Below, one piece after another: positions 22,701 to 34,200 of a stretch of 64,000 nt of DNA (position 1 is the stretch's first letter; every line of letters begins with the position of its first letter). The notes below the pieces were generated by a model. The model saw only the letters and a list, made by a program, of their open reading frames with translations, ran no database searches and was not told the origin of the DNA. Source of the DNA: Amyelois transitella (Eukaryota > Arthropoda > Insecta > Lepidoptera > Pyralidae); the NCBI RefSeq assembly GCF_032362555.1, contig NC_083525.1, positions 6,247,501 through 6,311,500 of the forward strand. The letters are read 5' to 3'. A program made the position numbers and the translations under genes.

Positions 22701-23779
22701 ACTTTCTTCGAACTTTCTACGTCTTTGCTTTGCGTTGTTTAGTCAGTCAGTCAGGTTATAATTTTATGTAGTAGTGTTATATATAAATTACACTGGTAGG
22801 TCTACGATATAGTCGCATAGGTACTTTGTGATACGGGTTTGTGGATCATGCCTATTTTTTTAATCTTCATATTTTTTTTTCTTTTATGTAGATTATGTAT
22901 ATGGGTGGTTATTAAATACCTGTACCCACTGATCAAACGATTCGTTTCATTTTCCTGATTCCTAACGTTTAATCGTTCGTAATTGATGTAATGTGCAGCT
23001 ACGGTCACTTACAACTGACCTGCATGTTGTATCCTTACACCTCCTCATAATTATTAGACTGTGATAAAGGTAAACTTGTTATACATATTGATTATATGTC
23101 TACGGCCTATGTATAAAGAATCAAACACACCAAACCGACAATGCAGACTTTTACGAGTTATGTACCTACATTAGTTTAATTGTTAACCGATGACCGCTGA
23201 GGCCAGTGACTGCATAATTGATAAAACAAATTATCTTTTTATGGATAACCATGTGCTAATAAAGGTGCCTATTGAATTTGAAACGAAATTTGAGTGACAG
23301 GAACAAAATGTTTTATAGGCGTCATACAGACTTATCTTAAGAGGACAAATAAAAGCAGGATAATGATTATATTACATTGTTTTTGGTACAGAAGGCAGGT
23401 CAATATCATTCATACTTACATACATAAAATCACGCCTCTTTCCCGGAGGGGTAGGCAGAGACTACATCTTACCACTTGCCACGACCTCTGCATACTTCCC
23501 TCTCTTCATCCAGTTCGCAGGTCAGTTACTTCCAACAAATTTAATTTTTTTTAATGTCTTATTATGTACTACAAAAAATTTGTTATGTGCAATAAAATAT
23601 TTATAGAAAAAAAACTTACTTTCACCATCGCACATGAACATGACGGCGTTCCCCAACCAGGGCAGGGTCGGGGGGCCAGGAATCTTCTTCGCCATGGCCA
23701 GCAGTTTGCGGTTCTTGTACCGCCACCGTAGCCAGAACGACGCCACCGATCCTAGGAAGGCCAGTACTAGCCAGATCAT
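13740..23779 (-). CDS. Cytochrome P450, CYP4-clan type, gene 1 (complete, 500 aa)
   Basis: Ten coding exons: 23779-23620, 21960-21854, 21396-21306, 17653-17471, 17061-16986, 16306-16006, 15755-15687, 15164-14996, 14486-14307 and 13906-13740. All junctions are GT-AG and the sum is 1503 nt, exactly 501 codons with TAA. The product is a membrane-anchored microsomal heme monooxygenase: N-terminal hydrophobic anchor (~3-18), hinge KIPGPP, C-helix WRKHRK (123-128), K-helix ETIR (364-367), PERF (418-421), and heme loop FSLGPMDCLG with thiolate Cys444. Two usual residues are changed: the I-helix threonine is Ala310 (SSQEAS) and the heme-loop arginine is Met442. The start MIW at 23779 is chosen because a splice acceptor lies 2 bases upstream; an upstream in-frame ATG would fall in that intron. 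Substrate unknown; likely detoxification, odorant or lipid oxidation. Family within the clan not assigned. Confidence 0.96.
14508..14620 (-). repeat. Probable LINE 3' end remnant
   Basis: TTTAAACTTTATTGCAC followed by a stretch with GCCGTTTGGCATTCTC resembles a common lepidopteran retrotransposon 3' region, judged from memory. It lies in the intron before the P450 heme exon. A shorter similar piece (CTCTTTATTGCACC) is at 9048. Confidence 0.4.
15535..15630 (-). mobile_element. SINE 3' fragment
   Basis: Starts with (CATA)n, then ATATCCCTTGTGGGGTAGAC and GAATGGCCACGTTCAGC. It is truncated, and lies in a P450 gene 1 intron. Confidence 0.8.
16447..16601 (+). repeat. Dispersed repeat, family 3
   Basis: Recognised by the order GAAGAGCCCAGAGTGCG, GACTATGGTCCAGG, GACCTTCGCCACG and ATATTGGATCATGGT. 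At least ten copies of varying decay occur in this window; the longest is at 61570-61830. Class unknown. Confidence 0.7.
16643..16893 (+). mobile_element. tRNA-derived SINE (family 2)
   Basis: Close copy of 11876-12135, antisense within an intron of P450 gene 1. The A box is intact, the B box is slightly changed (GGTTCGGATCCCGG), and the body and TATTTAT tail are present. Confidence 0.9.
17665..17814 (-). mobile_element. LINE 3' tail inserted at a P450 splice acceptor
   Basis: 150 bp of the LINE 3' end (the KEVCRDRGKW...SGKEA coding end plus UTR), flanked by the 13-bp duplication ACCTTTAAAAAAT at 17652-17664 and 17815-17827. The left copy overlaps the acceptor of the P450 exon ending at 17653, so the AG acceptor now exists in two copies. 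Confidence 0.92.
17867..20994 (-). mobile_element. 3.1-kb DNA transposon in P450 gene 1 intron
   Basis: The ends are imperfect inverted repeats: TGTGGCAGTCCAAGC at 17867 and the complement of TGTGGCCGTCCAAGC ending at 20994. A TA dinucleotide flanks both sides (17865-17866 and 20995-20996), a possible target duplication. It carries one broken transposase-like gene on the minus strand. Confidence 0.7.
18617..20570 (-). pseudogene. Transposase-like protein with HADNC-GQNK signature, frameshifted
   Basis: Minus-strand fragments in different frames (about 20570-20170, 20141-19818, 19891-19628, 19569-19288, 19357-18617) follow one another in order, so one gene is broken by at least three frameshifts. 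The N-terminal part is cysteine-rich (GCGCNDNCVQK). The middle has FDFAQQVHLPHSSQQIGPLY, TGKGAN and HADNCAGQNK, then GHTKFAPD. The C-terminus has a putative zinc-binding CSYCKEVGH...YFC. From memory this matches proteins abundant in insect and cnidarian genomes annotated with DUF7869, a transposon-derived family. It sits inside inverted repeats (17867-20994). The chemistry of the family is not assumed. Confidence 0.75.
22150..22422 (+). other. Unrecognised open frame after a splice-acceptor-like site
   Basis: About 90 codons open to TAA at 22420-22422, preceded by a pyrimidine-rich tract and TTTTGCAG. They encode a basic, leucine-rich peptide (RRSTVLLTVYLRIFGKRLP). It is antisense within intron 1 of P450 gene 1 and is followed at once by a decayed LINE tail. 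No homologue recognised. It may be part of a transposon or a chance frame; low confidence as a gene. Confidence 0.2.
22425..22600 (-). mobile_element. Decayed LINE 3' tail
   Basis: CACGCCTGTTTCCC and GATAGGCAGTGACTATG correspond to the LINE end CACGCCTCTTTCCCGGAGGG, with many changes. Confidence 0.6.
23406..23522 (-). mobile_element. LINE 3' tail
   Basis: About 115 bp: ACATAAAATCACGCCTC, GGAGGGGTAGGCAGAGAC and CACTTGCCACGACCTC. It lies in intron 1 of P450 gene 1, about 100 bases from the donor of exon 1. Confidence 0.85.
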
Positions 23780-23830
23780 TCTGAAAAGGATCATCATTAG
23801 ATATTATAAAGTCCCCCTATTTTTTTTTGT

Positions 23831-24072
23831 CGGCCTCAGTGGTGTAGTGGCAGTACGCACGCTCGTCTGTGACACCGTAGGTCCCGGGTTCGAATCGATG
23901 GGCATGATGAGAAATGGAACTTTCTTTGATTGACCTGGATCTTGGATGTTTATCTATATAGGTAATATTTATTACAAAACATAGTATCGCTGAGTTAGTA
24001 TCTCGTAACAGATGTCTGGAACTTACTTCGAGGCTAACTGAATCTGTGTATACGTCCCGTATATATTTATTT
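23831..24072 (+). mobile_element. tRNA-derived SINE (family 2)
   Basis: Third good copy. CGGCCTCAGTGGTGTAGTGG and GGTCCCGGGTTCGAATCG are followed by the usual body and TATTTAT tail. It lies just upstream of the first coding exon of P450 gene 1. Confidence 0.88.
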
Positions 24073-24558
24073 ATTTCTGTCTGTATATGTATCTGCTAAT
24101 AACGGAAAGTTATGGACGGTTTTTGTTCCTGTTTGAAATGTAGGAAAGCGGGGTTTATTGAGAAAGGTTTATAATAATAATTCTTTTCCCACGTGCCCCG
24201 TGCTGGACCACAGTGTCATCTTTGCGGTTTAAGCGAGGTATTAGTTTTAAACAGCATATACTTAATTATCCGTAATTGTCTCCATTATAGCATTATCTAT
24301 TTACATACCTACCGACTATGTACAATTATTACACATAATTACTTCGTAATAGCAATTAATAACGCACCTTTGCCTTTGGTCATTCTTTGGTTACTTGGAA
24401 TTGTAACTGATAAAGTATAAATACAATAACAATTTTATTTTTTCAGTTTTAAATATTACAGAAATTTATTTAGCAACACTTGCTACAATACAATTAACAG
24501 TTAGGGGTGTAATAAATAAAATAACTTTTAATAAAAAAATATCTTTAAAGTCGGGAAC

Positions 24559-24562
<4 letters not shown>

Positions 24563-24592
<30 letters not shown>
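24563..24592. repeat. (CA)15 microsatellite
   Basis: Fifteen uninterrupted CA units. Confidence 0.95.
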
Positions 24593-24595
<3 letters not shown>

Positions 24596-26324
24596 TCATT
24601 CCATAAAGTAATTATGAGTTTATTCTAATTCATGCTCAATGTTTCATTCTTCCCACAAAATTAATAACTAGGTTATACCCAAAAACTAGCAAAATATTAT
24701 GAACTTCCAATAAAAATACACTCATTCGTAAAAAAGACCAAAAAACTAGTTTTTGTTTATTTACCCGCTTGAGTGGCAATCAAAATCAAGAACCCCACGT
24801 AACTAACTGGAGAGTCAAAACTATACTAATGTTGTCACTTTATTTTGAACTTCAAAGACTTCATACAATTGCAACATAATACTCTGTATGTAAATAAACT
24901 GCTCAGATTCTACTAGACCATATGATAAACAAAAAAAGTTATACGAGCATTACGTTGTTAGATTATAAATGTTCTTAAATTTATTGTTACATACGTGACT
25001 GTGGTAACAATTTCTTAACCTCCATTCATAAGGACACAAGACATGTTAATTTGGTTGGTAAGACACAGGGATTCCCAGATTTTGGGGTTCGTATTAGACT
25101 GTAGTTGATTTATATACCTAACTAGTAATCAGTTTTGTATTCGACGACGTTTCGAATTTATATGAGGTTATCGTTATTCTAAACCAATTGCTTCCGGATA
25201 TTTTAAGACACATTTATTTATTTATTTATTAAAAAAAACTCAGCCTTTAAATAAGCATTCTCTATGTTTATAAACATAACAATTCAAACTGAGAAATTAA
25301 GTTTTCATTATCGCATTATATATAATTTTAATTTTAAACTAAGTAAGCTACCTTTAATACAGTTTTAAATATAAATAAAAGCAATTAAAAAATAAATAGA
25401 GTTCATGTACACGGAAAAATCCCACAAATTAATGGATATAAAGTAAGATTGATGGTTGTGTTATGGGATACTAACTCCACAATAAATTTATATGTCTGCT
25501 TATGCACGATATTTAATTAAAAAAACACAATAGCCAAATTTACAAAACTTGTGCATTTTGGGAAATAACTTTCTCGAGGATAAAATCTCCAAAGTCCTAT
25601 TCACATTGGAAGCCTTAGAAATTGTCCTTAATCTAAAAACAAAATCAATGAATGTGTCATTGATTTACGTTTTTTTTTGTTACAGGCGTGTAATACAATT
25701 TCAAAATAGTTTAAAACTTCATAAAAGTTCAGATAATAAATAAAAGTTTTATTTTTTTGTAAAAATAAAACTTTTATTTGAAATTCTTACCTTTAAAATG
25801 AAACGGGTAGAGCACAACAATTCGCCAACAGATCTCACTATCAACTACGTAAGGAAAATAAGTTGACACATTCTTATGTTAAGGAATGAATAAAAATGTA
25901 GCAACATTAAATTACAGCTTTTATGAGAGTGATTCAGTATTCAGATTATAACGCGGTGTGCATACTGTGGAATAAAGTGTTTTAAATTGCCCCTTACATA
26001 TGTACATACATACATACACACATAAAATCAGGCGTCCCAGAAGAAAGCAGAGACGGTTATCTATCTATAAGCATAAAATTTTGTGTCATAATTTTACATG
26101 GCATACCTTTGTTTAGCCTAATAAATTGTTACGCATAATATTATTTGGCATAACTTTTTAGGCATATTTCTTTAAGCGTACCTACTATTAGCATAAACTA
26201 TATTTATTCCTATTGAAATAGTATGCCAAAACCAATTATGGCAAAAAACTATTATGACAAAAGTAGTACTATGCGTAACGCGTTAAGCTAAACTAAAATA
26301 GGACAAAAAAAATTATTCGAATGA

Positions 26325-26462
26325 AAGGGATCCCGGCAGAGACCACATCTTTGCACTTGCCCGATCTCTGCATACTTACTTCTTACGCTTCATTCACTGG
26401 TTTCGGGTAGGTACTCTTGACCTGACCTAGTCAGGACGTCCTTAATTTGGTCAAGGTCCTCG
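26325..26462 (-). mobile_element. Decayed LINE 3' tail
   Basis: Matches the LINE end in order: GGCAGAGACCACATCTTTGC, TTTCGGGTAGG and GACCTGACCTAG, then GACGTCCTTAATTTGGTCAA. It is diverged. Confidence 0.7.
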
Positions 26463-27387
26463 TAGGTATGAAAAAAGATACCTTGAAGGTAGATGGAACT
26501 TAACCCAGCTTGGATCATGGTTTGGTTATATACACATCAAGCTGACTGAAAGTGCAGGTTTCTTCATGGTATTTTTCTTTTGCCGTAAGAGAATCCGTTG
26601 ATGATGTAACTAATATATGTATAAAATTAAAAAAAGTATCAGTGGTTGCGGTAAGAGGGATAGGAAAGTTTGTAATTCAAATCTCTGTGTACCTTGAACT
26701 GGGACGCTTTTCAAAGTCGCATGTTTCAACCACTCGACCACCGATGCTCCTTAGATTAAAAGGTTAACTGCTGGTAACGTTGTGACAAAGATCTGTTTTT
26801 TGTTGTTAATAATTTGTAAAGTACGTTAATAACCAAATAAAAAATACTTTCATTTTTACAAACATTTCAAAACAAATTTCGCAAGTTTAATAAATCGTAA
26901 AACAAGATGAAATCCCAAAGTAATTGCAGCTATTTCATGTGAAATTTCTTATTTATCGTACTTAATGGAACTCACGACAAATTATGTGACAGTGTACAGG
27001 TGTTGCATTTTATACGATGTCCATTTAAAGACAGGCCGTATATCTTTTGTAGATGTTTAAATCTTAAAAATATTATGATCAGATGAATTTGCGAAAGTTT
27101 TAAAAGAGGAGCCTGCGCAAAAATAATACGATTAGATGTAGGTTAATCTTAATTTTGATTCACCTTTAGTCCATGTCGTATTTTCTGATGTATCTCAACA
27201 TTCTTATGAATTCATGCTTTCCCATAGAGAATTGTAGTCAAAGTGTATCTATCTCAAGGAGTTTCTTCACAAACTTTGAAAAGGCATTATGTCTTACGGG
27301 GTATCGCTTTCAATAAAGTATCTTACGGGGTTCCCAGAGCCATCAGTTTCGAAGATTGAAAGGCCAGGTTCAATTGAGACATTTGTG

Positions 27388-27560
27388 CCATGTGGTTACC
27401 GGCACTTTAAAATAAAACCATATCTTTCACATGGATGTCATTAAAGGCGACTAAGAAGCTTATAAACTTGTGATTTCTCGTGAAGGTAATGGGCTAGCAA
27501 CCTGACACTGTTTAAATCTAAATTTCATCATAAAGCCATACAGCTGAATGTGCACTATAG
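27388..27560 (+). mobile_element. SINE copy, diverged
   Basis: GTGCCATGTGGTTACCGGCAC is the SINE head. AAAGGCGACTAAGAAGC and GGGCTAGCAACCTGACACTG follow; the 3' end is missing. Confidence 0.75.
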
Positions 27561-28229
27561 AAATTTATGTGAATATATGCATATGTATTAATGTATTGTT
27601 TTAATTCATGCCTTGGTTGGTGGTGAGATGATAAGTGACAGTACAAATTGGAGGAGTTCTCACCTCTCTGGAAAGAAGCCCGGGGTTTGTATATGTCCAC
27701 GATCTTGTAGTAATGGCAATGCATTAATTCGTCTTTGTAGTAAGTATTTGAAACACTAGTCTTTTCATTAAAATAATACAAATAAAACTGATTTGTATGT
27801 TTCTTTTGATGTAATGGCTTCTACTTTAAAAGGAGATTTAATAAATCAAATACACAGTACTGTATTGACAATTTAATTAACAATAGAATTAGCATTTGAA
27901 ATTACTTGACTCCAATGATACAATCAAAAAAATTAACAAACTTTAACAGCGGCAATACTCGTTTTAATACCTACTTACATGAAAATAGCCTATAATTTAT
28001 CACAAAATTTCAGTAATAAGTTCTTAGTATAATATAAAATGTATCTGTAAACTTGATACAAATGACCTAATACATTGCATTTAAACAACCTTCCAGTGTT
28101 ATTGAAAAGGACATAAAAAATATAGGTAGGTACATTTGACATTGGTTATGAAAAAATAACAATTTAATACAATAAAACTTAATTTAGGGCTTACTCAATG
28201 TACACTCATCTTAATATGCCAGTTAATAT

Positions 28230-31200
28230 CTACAAGCTCCTATGCACGCCATTGCTAAGTCTCCTAGAGCGGGTCTTCATGCGGTAGCCCTTCGCAGGCT
28301 TCACAGATATAGCCACATGGAGTTCCAGATCGTCCAGGCTTCCAGAACCTTCCAGCTTCACCTGCCTCAGAATGCGGACCACGAGGATTTTGATCAGAGC
28401 TGTGGCGTACACCCGACCTGAAATAATTGTCAGAAGTTTGGATATATATATGTACATATATCTTAGGTAGTGTCTCGATTTAAATAGATCATATATACCT
28501 AGTCAGTATTTGTGTAAAAGAAAAGAGTAACTGTCATAAAATTTCCACTGGTGTGAAGTCCTGGGCGATACTAAATTTCCTCTGGTGTATTTTGAACCAA
28601 AGTCTAGTCTGATAAGGGAGCCACTTTAATATGATTTACCCAATTCTGGTCTTTCTAAGAGGTGGACCTTCTTTCGATAAAGATCAAGACGCAACGCCTA
28701 AAACCAGGAGGATAATTATGGTGCAAGGCATTTAAGTTAGTTTTCTGACGCTGTTAGAAAAAGAAAAATTAACAGCAAAGAAATGGCCCCTGGCTAAAGA
28801 AAACTTACCCAAACAGTCCATAGCACCCAAGCTAAACGGCACAAAGGCATTTGGGTCCCTTCTCTTGATGTTTTCTGGTAGGAACCGCTCTGGCTTCACC
28901 TTCAGTGGTTCGTCCCAATACTGAGGGTCCCGGTGGATCTCATGGATGGGGATAACCAGGGATGTTCCCGCTGGTAACGTTATTTTCCCTGGAAAGATAC
29001 CAGAAGAGAATAAAAACCTAGTCACCCTAATTAAATTTGATTATGAATATCACTCCGTCCGCGTAAAATGAAAAGTTTTATTTACTTCCTGTTCCAGTGA
29101 GAATTTCAGAATAATTTTTCTAAGAGCATCCCTACTCTACCAGAGGAACATACCTACCAAATTTTAGCTTCCGAAGCCGAGAAGATTCGTCATTTTTCTA
29201 AATTTTCAATCTGCATGTAAACTAAGTATGTATTTTACGTAATGTGTTTTAACCTTATGTTTTGGTCTAAAAACGACTAGTAGAGGAAGCCATTTTTATA
29301 CATTTTTATGTGCAGCAAAGTTAAAAAAAATTTACAGGTATAGATCACACACCGTCATTCACTGCAATTTCCTCCTCCACTGTCCTCTGTGTCATGGCTG
29401 CGATGGAGAAGAACCTCAGGGTCTCTTTGAACACCATGTCTAGGTATTGCAGCTCCTTCACCTGCTTCTCGGTAACCGGCTCGTCGTCAGGTCCTAACAG
29501 TTCTACTATTTCGTTGTAGACTTTATCCTGAAAAAGACGATAATATAAAAAATTCTGAGATGGTTTTAGTAAGAGGTGACACTCTGATATTTTATCCCAG
29601 CTTTGATATTTCCAAAGCCAGCAAATAAGAAAGAGAGCTCTAGACTTTAGGTAACAAGTAGAATTCCTGCCTATCTATTCCTGTATATCTTCATGTAGGA
29701 AGCGCAGTGAAAAACCAGTGTAACTGGTTTAAAGAATAAATAATAAGTTTAAATTACCTGCCATTCAGGGAGGTGAGCCAAAAATAGTAAAACTCCGCTC
29801 GCTATTTTGGCAGACGCTTCTTGACTCTGAAAAATAAAAAAACAACAACATTTACTTAAATGTGATGTAACCTTCTTAGTATGCCTCGCTTCGAGATTTA
29901 ATATTCCACCGTAAAACACATCTTGTGAGTATTTCATAGTGCGTCTTGTTATAATATCGATCTTAAAACACAAATATCGAACCAACTTTAGGGCTAGCAT
30001 AATATAAATTGCTTATTTTCCTCGTATACTTACATTTATTTGTCTTATTATTTCCTACTTAAAACAAACGCCGAACCCAATAAACACTCATAAAACCCAA
30101 TAAATTAAAAGTAAGTACTTACAGTAGTAAACAATGTGAAGGTCTCCCATTTAATCTCCTGATCCGTCAACTCTCCACTGAGGATGTACCTATCTACAAT
30201 ACCCATGACATCTTCATCTACATCCTCGACTTTCAGAGCCCTGCGTCTTTTCTCCAGGATATCTGACGTAAATCCGTCTAACATCTTTATAATATCCATT
30301 TCTCTTTTCCGCGTGCCTGTCAACCAGTTTATAAGTGGTATTTGCAACCACCAACGAGTCATCTTTTTGAAGAGCACGTCGTAGATTCTGGAAGGATTAT
30401 AAAAGTATTATATGTAGCTGAATTGTGCCGTGTGGTTCCCGGCACCAAAACAAAAAGAATAGGACTAAGGGATAGGCTTATAAAATTGCGATCCTTTTTT
30501 TAGGCGATGGGCTAGCAACCTGTCGCTATTTGGATCTCAATTTCATCATCAAGCCGAGCAGCTGAACGTGGTCATTCAGTCTTTTCGGGACTGTTGACTC
30601 TGTCTACCCCGTATGGGATATAGACGTGACTATTTGTATGTATGTATGCAGCTGAAATGTTAAGGCCATGCCACCAGGGGAACTGTATATTGCGTTAAAC
30701 TACTAAGCGCAAAAAGATTTTTTTCTAAATATTTACCAAAGATTCGTAATAACGGAATCATTCCTAAAGACATGCATGTGACTTACCCTTGAGTATCACG
30801 AACAACATCATCCATCAGAAAAACGTTTTGTGAATCTTCTTTCGATAATCCCATCAATGTCTCTGGTGAAAAATTATATTTATGTAGCTTTTAACTTAAA
30901 TAAATACTTTGTATTATTAGCTAATTATACACTTATTATTTTTAGCTTTTCCACTTCTGAATCGGGAACCTAATTCCTAGGTTTCCATAAACTATTTTTT
31001 TACTAATGTCATCATCCTCTGGACGGTAGTAGTTTGCGTAAAGTCCTCACTTCTGTGGAGAGGAGCCCAGAGTGCGCCTTTGACAATGATCCTGCTTTAG
31101 GTGAGTCAGGTTTTTACACGAAGCGACTTCCATCTGACCTCAGCAACCAGCAACATTGCCAGGGGAACTTTTCCCATATTTGATTATAAGTATATTTGTA

Positions 31201-34200
31201 AGTATTTATGTATGGTATAGAAAATATATCTACAAGTTTCATTAAGAGGTGATAAAACTTTCAAAGATCAGAAGCAGTCGACGAACAAGTTTTTAATCTA
31301 AATCTGAGTTATGTGCATACAATTAAGTAACACTTACGACAGACACATTGCGTTGTACATTTCACCATATCGAAATACAAGTCAAACGTGACACTTGGAT
31401 CTTTGCTCAGTAAAACCTGTAAATCAATAGAAAATGTATCTATAGTCTTCCTATGATTAATAAGAAAAATCTTTGACTAAAGTACCTATCACCCTATAAA
31501 GATCTTTTGAATTCATTATGAATCTCAATTGCACTATTAAGAAATCTACCTGGTCGTGGCCTTTAAGTTTTTTCGAGGCTGTTGGTACTGTCTACCCCGC
31601 AAGGGAAAATGACGTGATTAAATATATATGTGTGTATGCATTTATAATGAAGAAGGATAAAATCATCGTTTCACTGACATATCATCACTCAGCCCATACC
31701 GCTCAGTCTAGGGAGTTGAAATTACATGTAGGTTTCTCATGTGGTTCAAAAGTGCACTAAAATACCGCGGGAATGTATATAAGCGAATTTTTTCAATTAC
31801 ATTTTGGACCAAACCTTGACTAAGTCTGTCGCTTCCCGGTTGAAAACCGCCGTGAAATGTTGGACTGCTTTTTTGTTGTATGACGGATTCGCAATCTTCC
31901 TGTGATTTCGCCAGGTGGCACCTGCCATATAAACTAGTATTACACAAATATATAACACAGGAGGGGTAGGCAGAGACTACATCTTTCCTCATGCCACGAT
32001 CCTTGCATTCTTCTCTCTCTTCATCAACATTCGTAAATCTATGGTCACTCTTTGTCCGAAACTACCTACTGACCTTTTGCCAAGTCGTCCAATGAACTAG
32101 TAATAAATACTAAGTATTACTTATACAAACTAGCATTTGCTTTTGCTCTGCTCCCCTGGGAATTTCCAGATATTAGCACCTTTTGAAGGTTTGTTTATTT
32201 CTGTGCCAAATATCATTAACATTTATCCATTTTGTATTTTTTTTTATTATTAATGACTTCATTGTACTTCATACCTCCTGTTAGGATCCCTTCACCAATG
32301 AAAGGCTTCATAAAGTTGTAAAGGGGACCTTTGTGGTTCACTTTATTACTTGTGAGCAGCAACTGAAAACCAGAAACAAGAAAAATATGAAATAACTTTT
32401 TCTGTCAATTGTCAGGATCTTTGGCCAGCACTGTATTGGAGTCGGAGACTTGAATACATAAAATCACGCCTGTTTCCCATAAGGGTAGGCAGAGACTATA
32501 TGAATTTGCACTTGCTGCGATCTCTACAGATTTTACACTCATTACCTACTCTTTTCATAAGGGACGTGTGTTTAATCACTTATTTTCATGGTATCAAGAT
32601 ACGATTTTATGACTTTCTAACTGTTCCCCGCGACTGCGTCCGCCATAAAATGAAATATGTTTAAAGCTAACCCCCTGTATTGGCCCTTTAGAGGGGTTGG
32701 GGGAGAAATCTTTGTCAGTTTTTATGTTCAAGCAAAACGCATTTGAGAAAACCTCATTCAATTAGACGAAAAGTTTTCGCGTGATGCAAGTACAAACATA
32801 CAAACAGACTGAAATTCTAAAAACACATTTCCGCTTTTGTTGATTTTACAGAAATCGATATTTGTTTCAATTTTATAATAAGTATGGTTTATATTGATGG
32901 ATGTGGATAAAAAGAGCCTTATTACGACGTATACTTTTTGTGTGTAACTCATTTTCGCAATCATATCCGTACAACTTTTATTATTTTATCTTATAAGTAT
33001 GATACTTTTAACTAAGTCATAAATAGTTTTTATCTTAAGGCGATTAGTTTTACACCGTTTTCAATTCTGCATTAAATCACTCGTAATACTTACTCTGACA
33101 TCAGCAGGATTCTTCACCACGATATTGAGATCTGGCCCCAGCCATACCCTTGTGTACTGCCCGTACAAGTCCAAAAGAGCAGCGATCTTCTTCAGTTGTT
33201 CTAGAAACAAGACAGATTAAGTGCCGTGTGGTTCTCGGCACCAATAGCAAAAACAAAGGGACCATTCAATCTGTTTTCCATGGATGTCGGAAAAAGTGAC
33301 TAATGGATAGGCTTGGGATTCTTCTCTTAGCTGATGGGCTAGCAACCTGTCACTATTTAAATCTCAATTCCATCATTAATTCAAACAGCTAAACGTGGCC
33401 TATCGGGGTTTTCAAGACTATTTTCAAGGCTCTGTCTACCCCGCAAGGGTCCGCATTAGTCCCACTTACATCTTCATCTCACTGGAGAAGGTCCCGGGGG
33501 ACGGCTATGACTTCTATCTTGGAATGGGTAAGTCAAGTTTTTACACGAAGTGACTCCCATTTTGTTTTTACAACCTATGCAGGGGAAATATGTTGTACAA
33601 ATATCCCTAAGAATGTTCAATATACATACTTTACCAAAAACAAAATATAGTTTTGTGTACATAAAAAAATAAATAAAAAGAAGAAAAAAATACAATTTAT
33701 GTTTGATAAAAACCAGAAGGCTAGATAAAAAAAAAACAAAAACAATACTTAGGCCAAAAAAAAAATTTAACTGAAAAAAGTAAACTCATTTCGAATCATG
33801 GTTACACACACATCCTGAATATACGTCCCCCATCGTCTTTAAAAACATAACTCATGAATCATTTGTAAATGGCCGCGTTAGGATTTGAACCTGTGCCTAT
33901 GTATTATTCTTTTTCCTTGAGGCAGATGAAGTAAATACAGCCATAAAATACCAAAATCACGTTTGCATTTGCGTGATAAAAATACATAATCATTGTTGAC
34001 TTTTTTTTAAATAATGTACCGCTTTACTTTTTAAGGCAAAATTTACAAAACTTTATAGCAACACCTTTGACACTTGTTTATTTTATTATGTTCATACCAA
34101 AGTAACTAGGTATTTATTTTTAATTTACTGCATTTTTATTTTTGTGTTAAGTTTTGCTTTATTGTGTAGTGTACCTACTCATATAGTTATAACAGGTTTT

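Larger units (their letters stand above)
24073..28229. other. Intergenic between the two P450 genes
   Basis: AT-rich and without a recognised gene. It holds the promoter and 5' UTR of gene 1 and the 3' flank of gene 2, a CA microsatellite (24563-24592), decayed LINE tails near 25990-26060 and 26325-26460, and a SINE at 27388-27560. Confidence 0.6.

Noticed and set aside
11876-24072. Possible tRNA genes (A and B boxes at 11880, 16645 and 23833)
   Set aside because: Each is followed directly by a conserved SINE body and tail, the acceptor stem is not formed, and there are multiple copies.
31785-31992. Apparent stop and truncation of the WRNHRK exon in P450 gene 2, suggesting a pseudogene
   Set aside because: A donor at 31814-31813 and a further exon at 31416-31338 restore the frame; the full set sums to exactly 505 codons.
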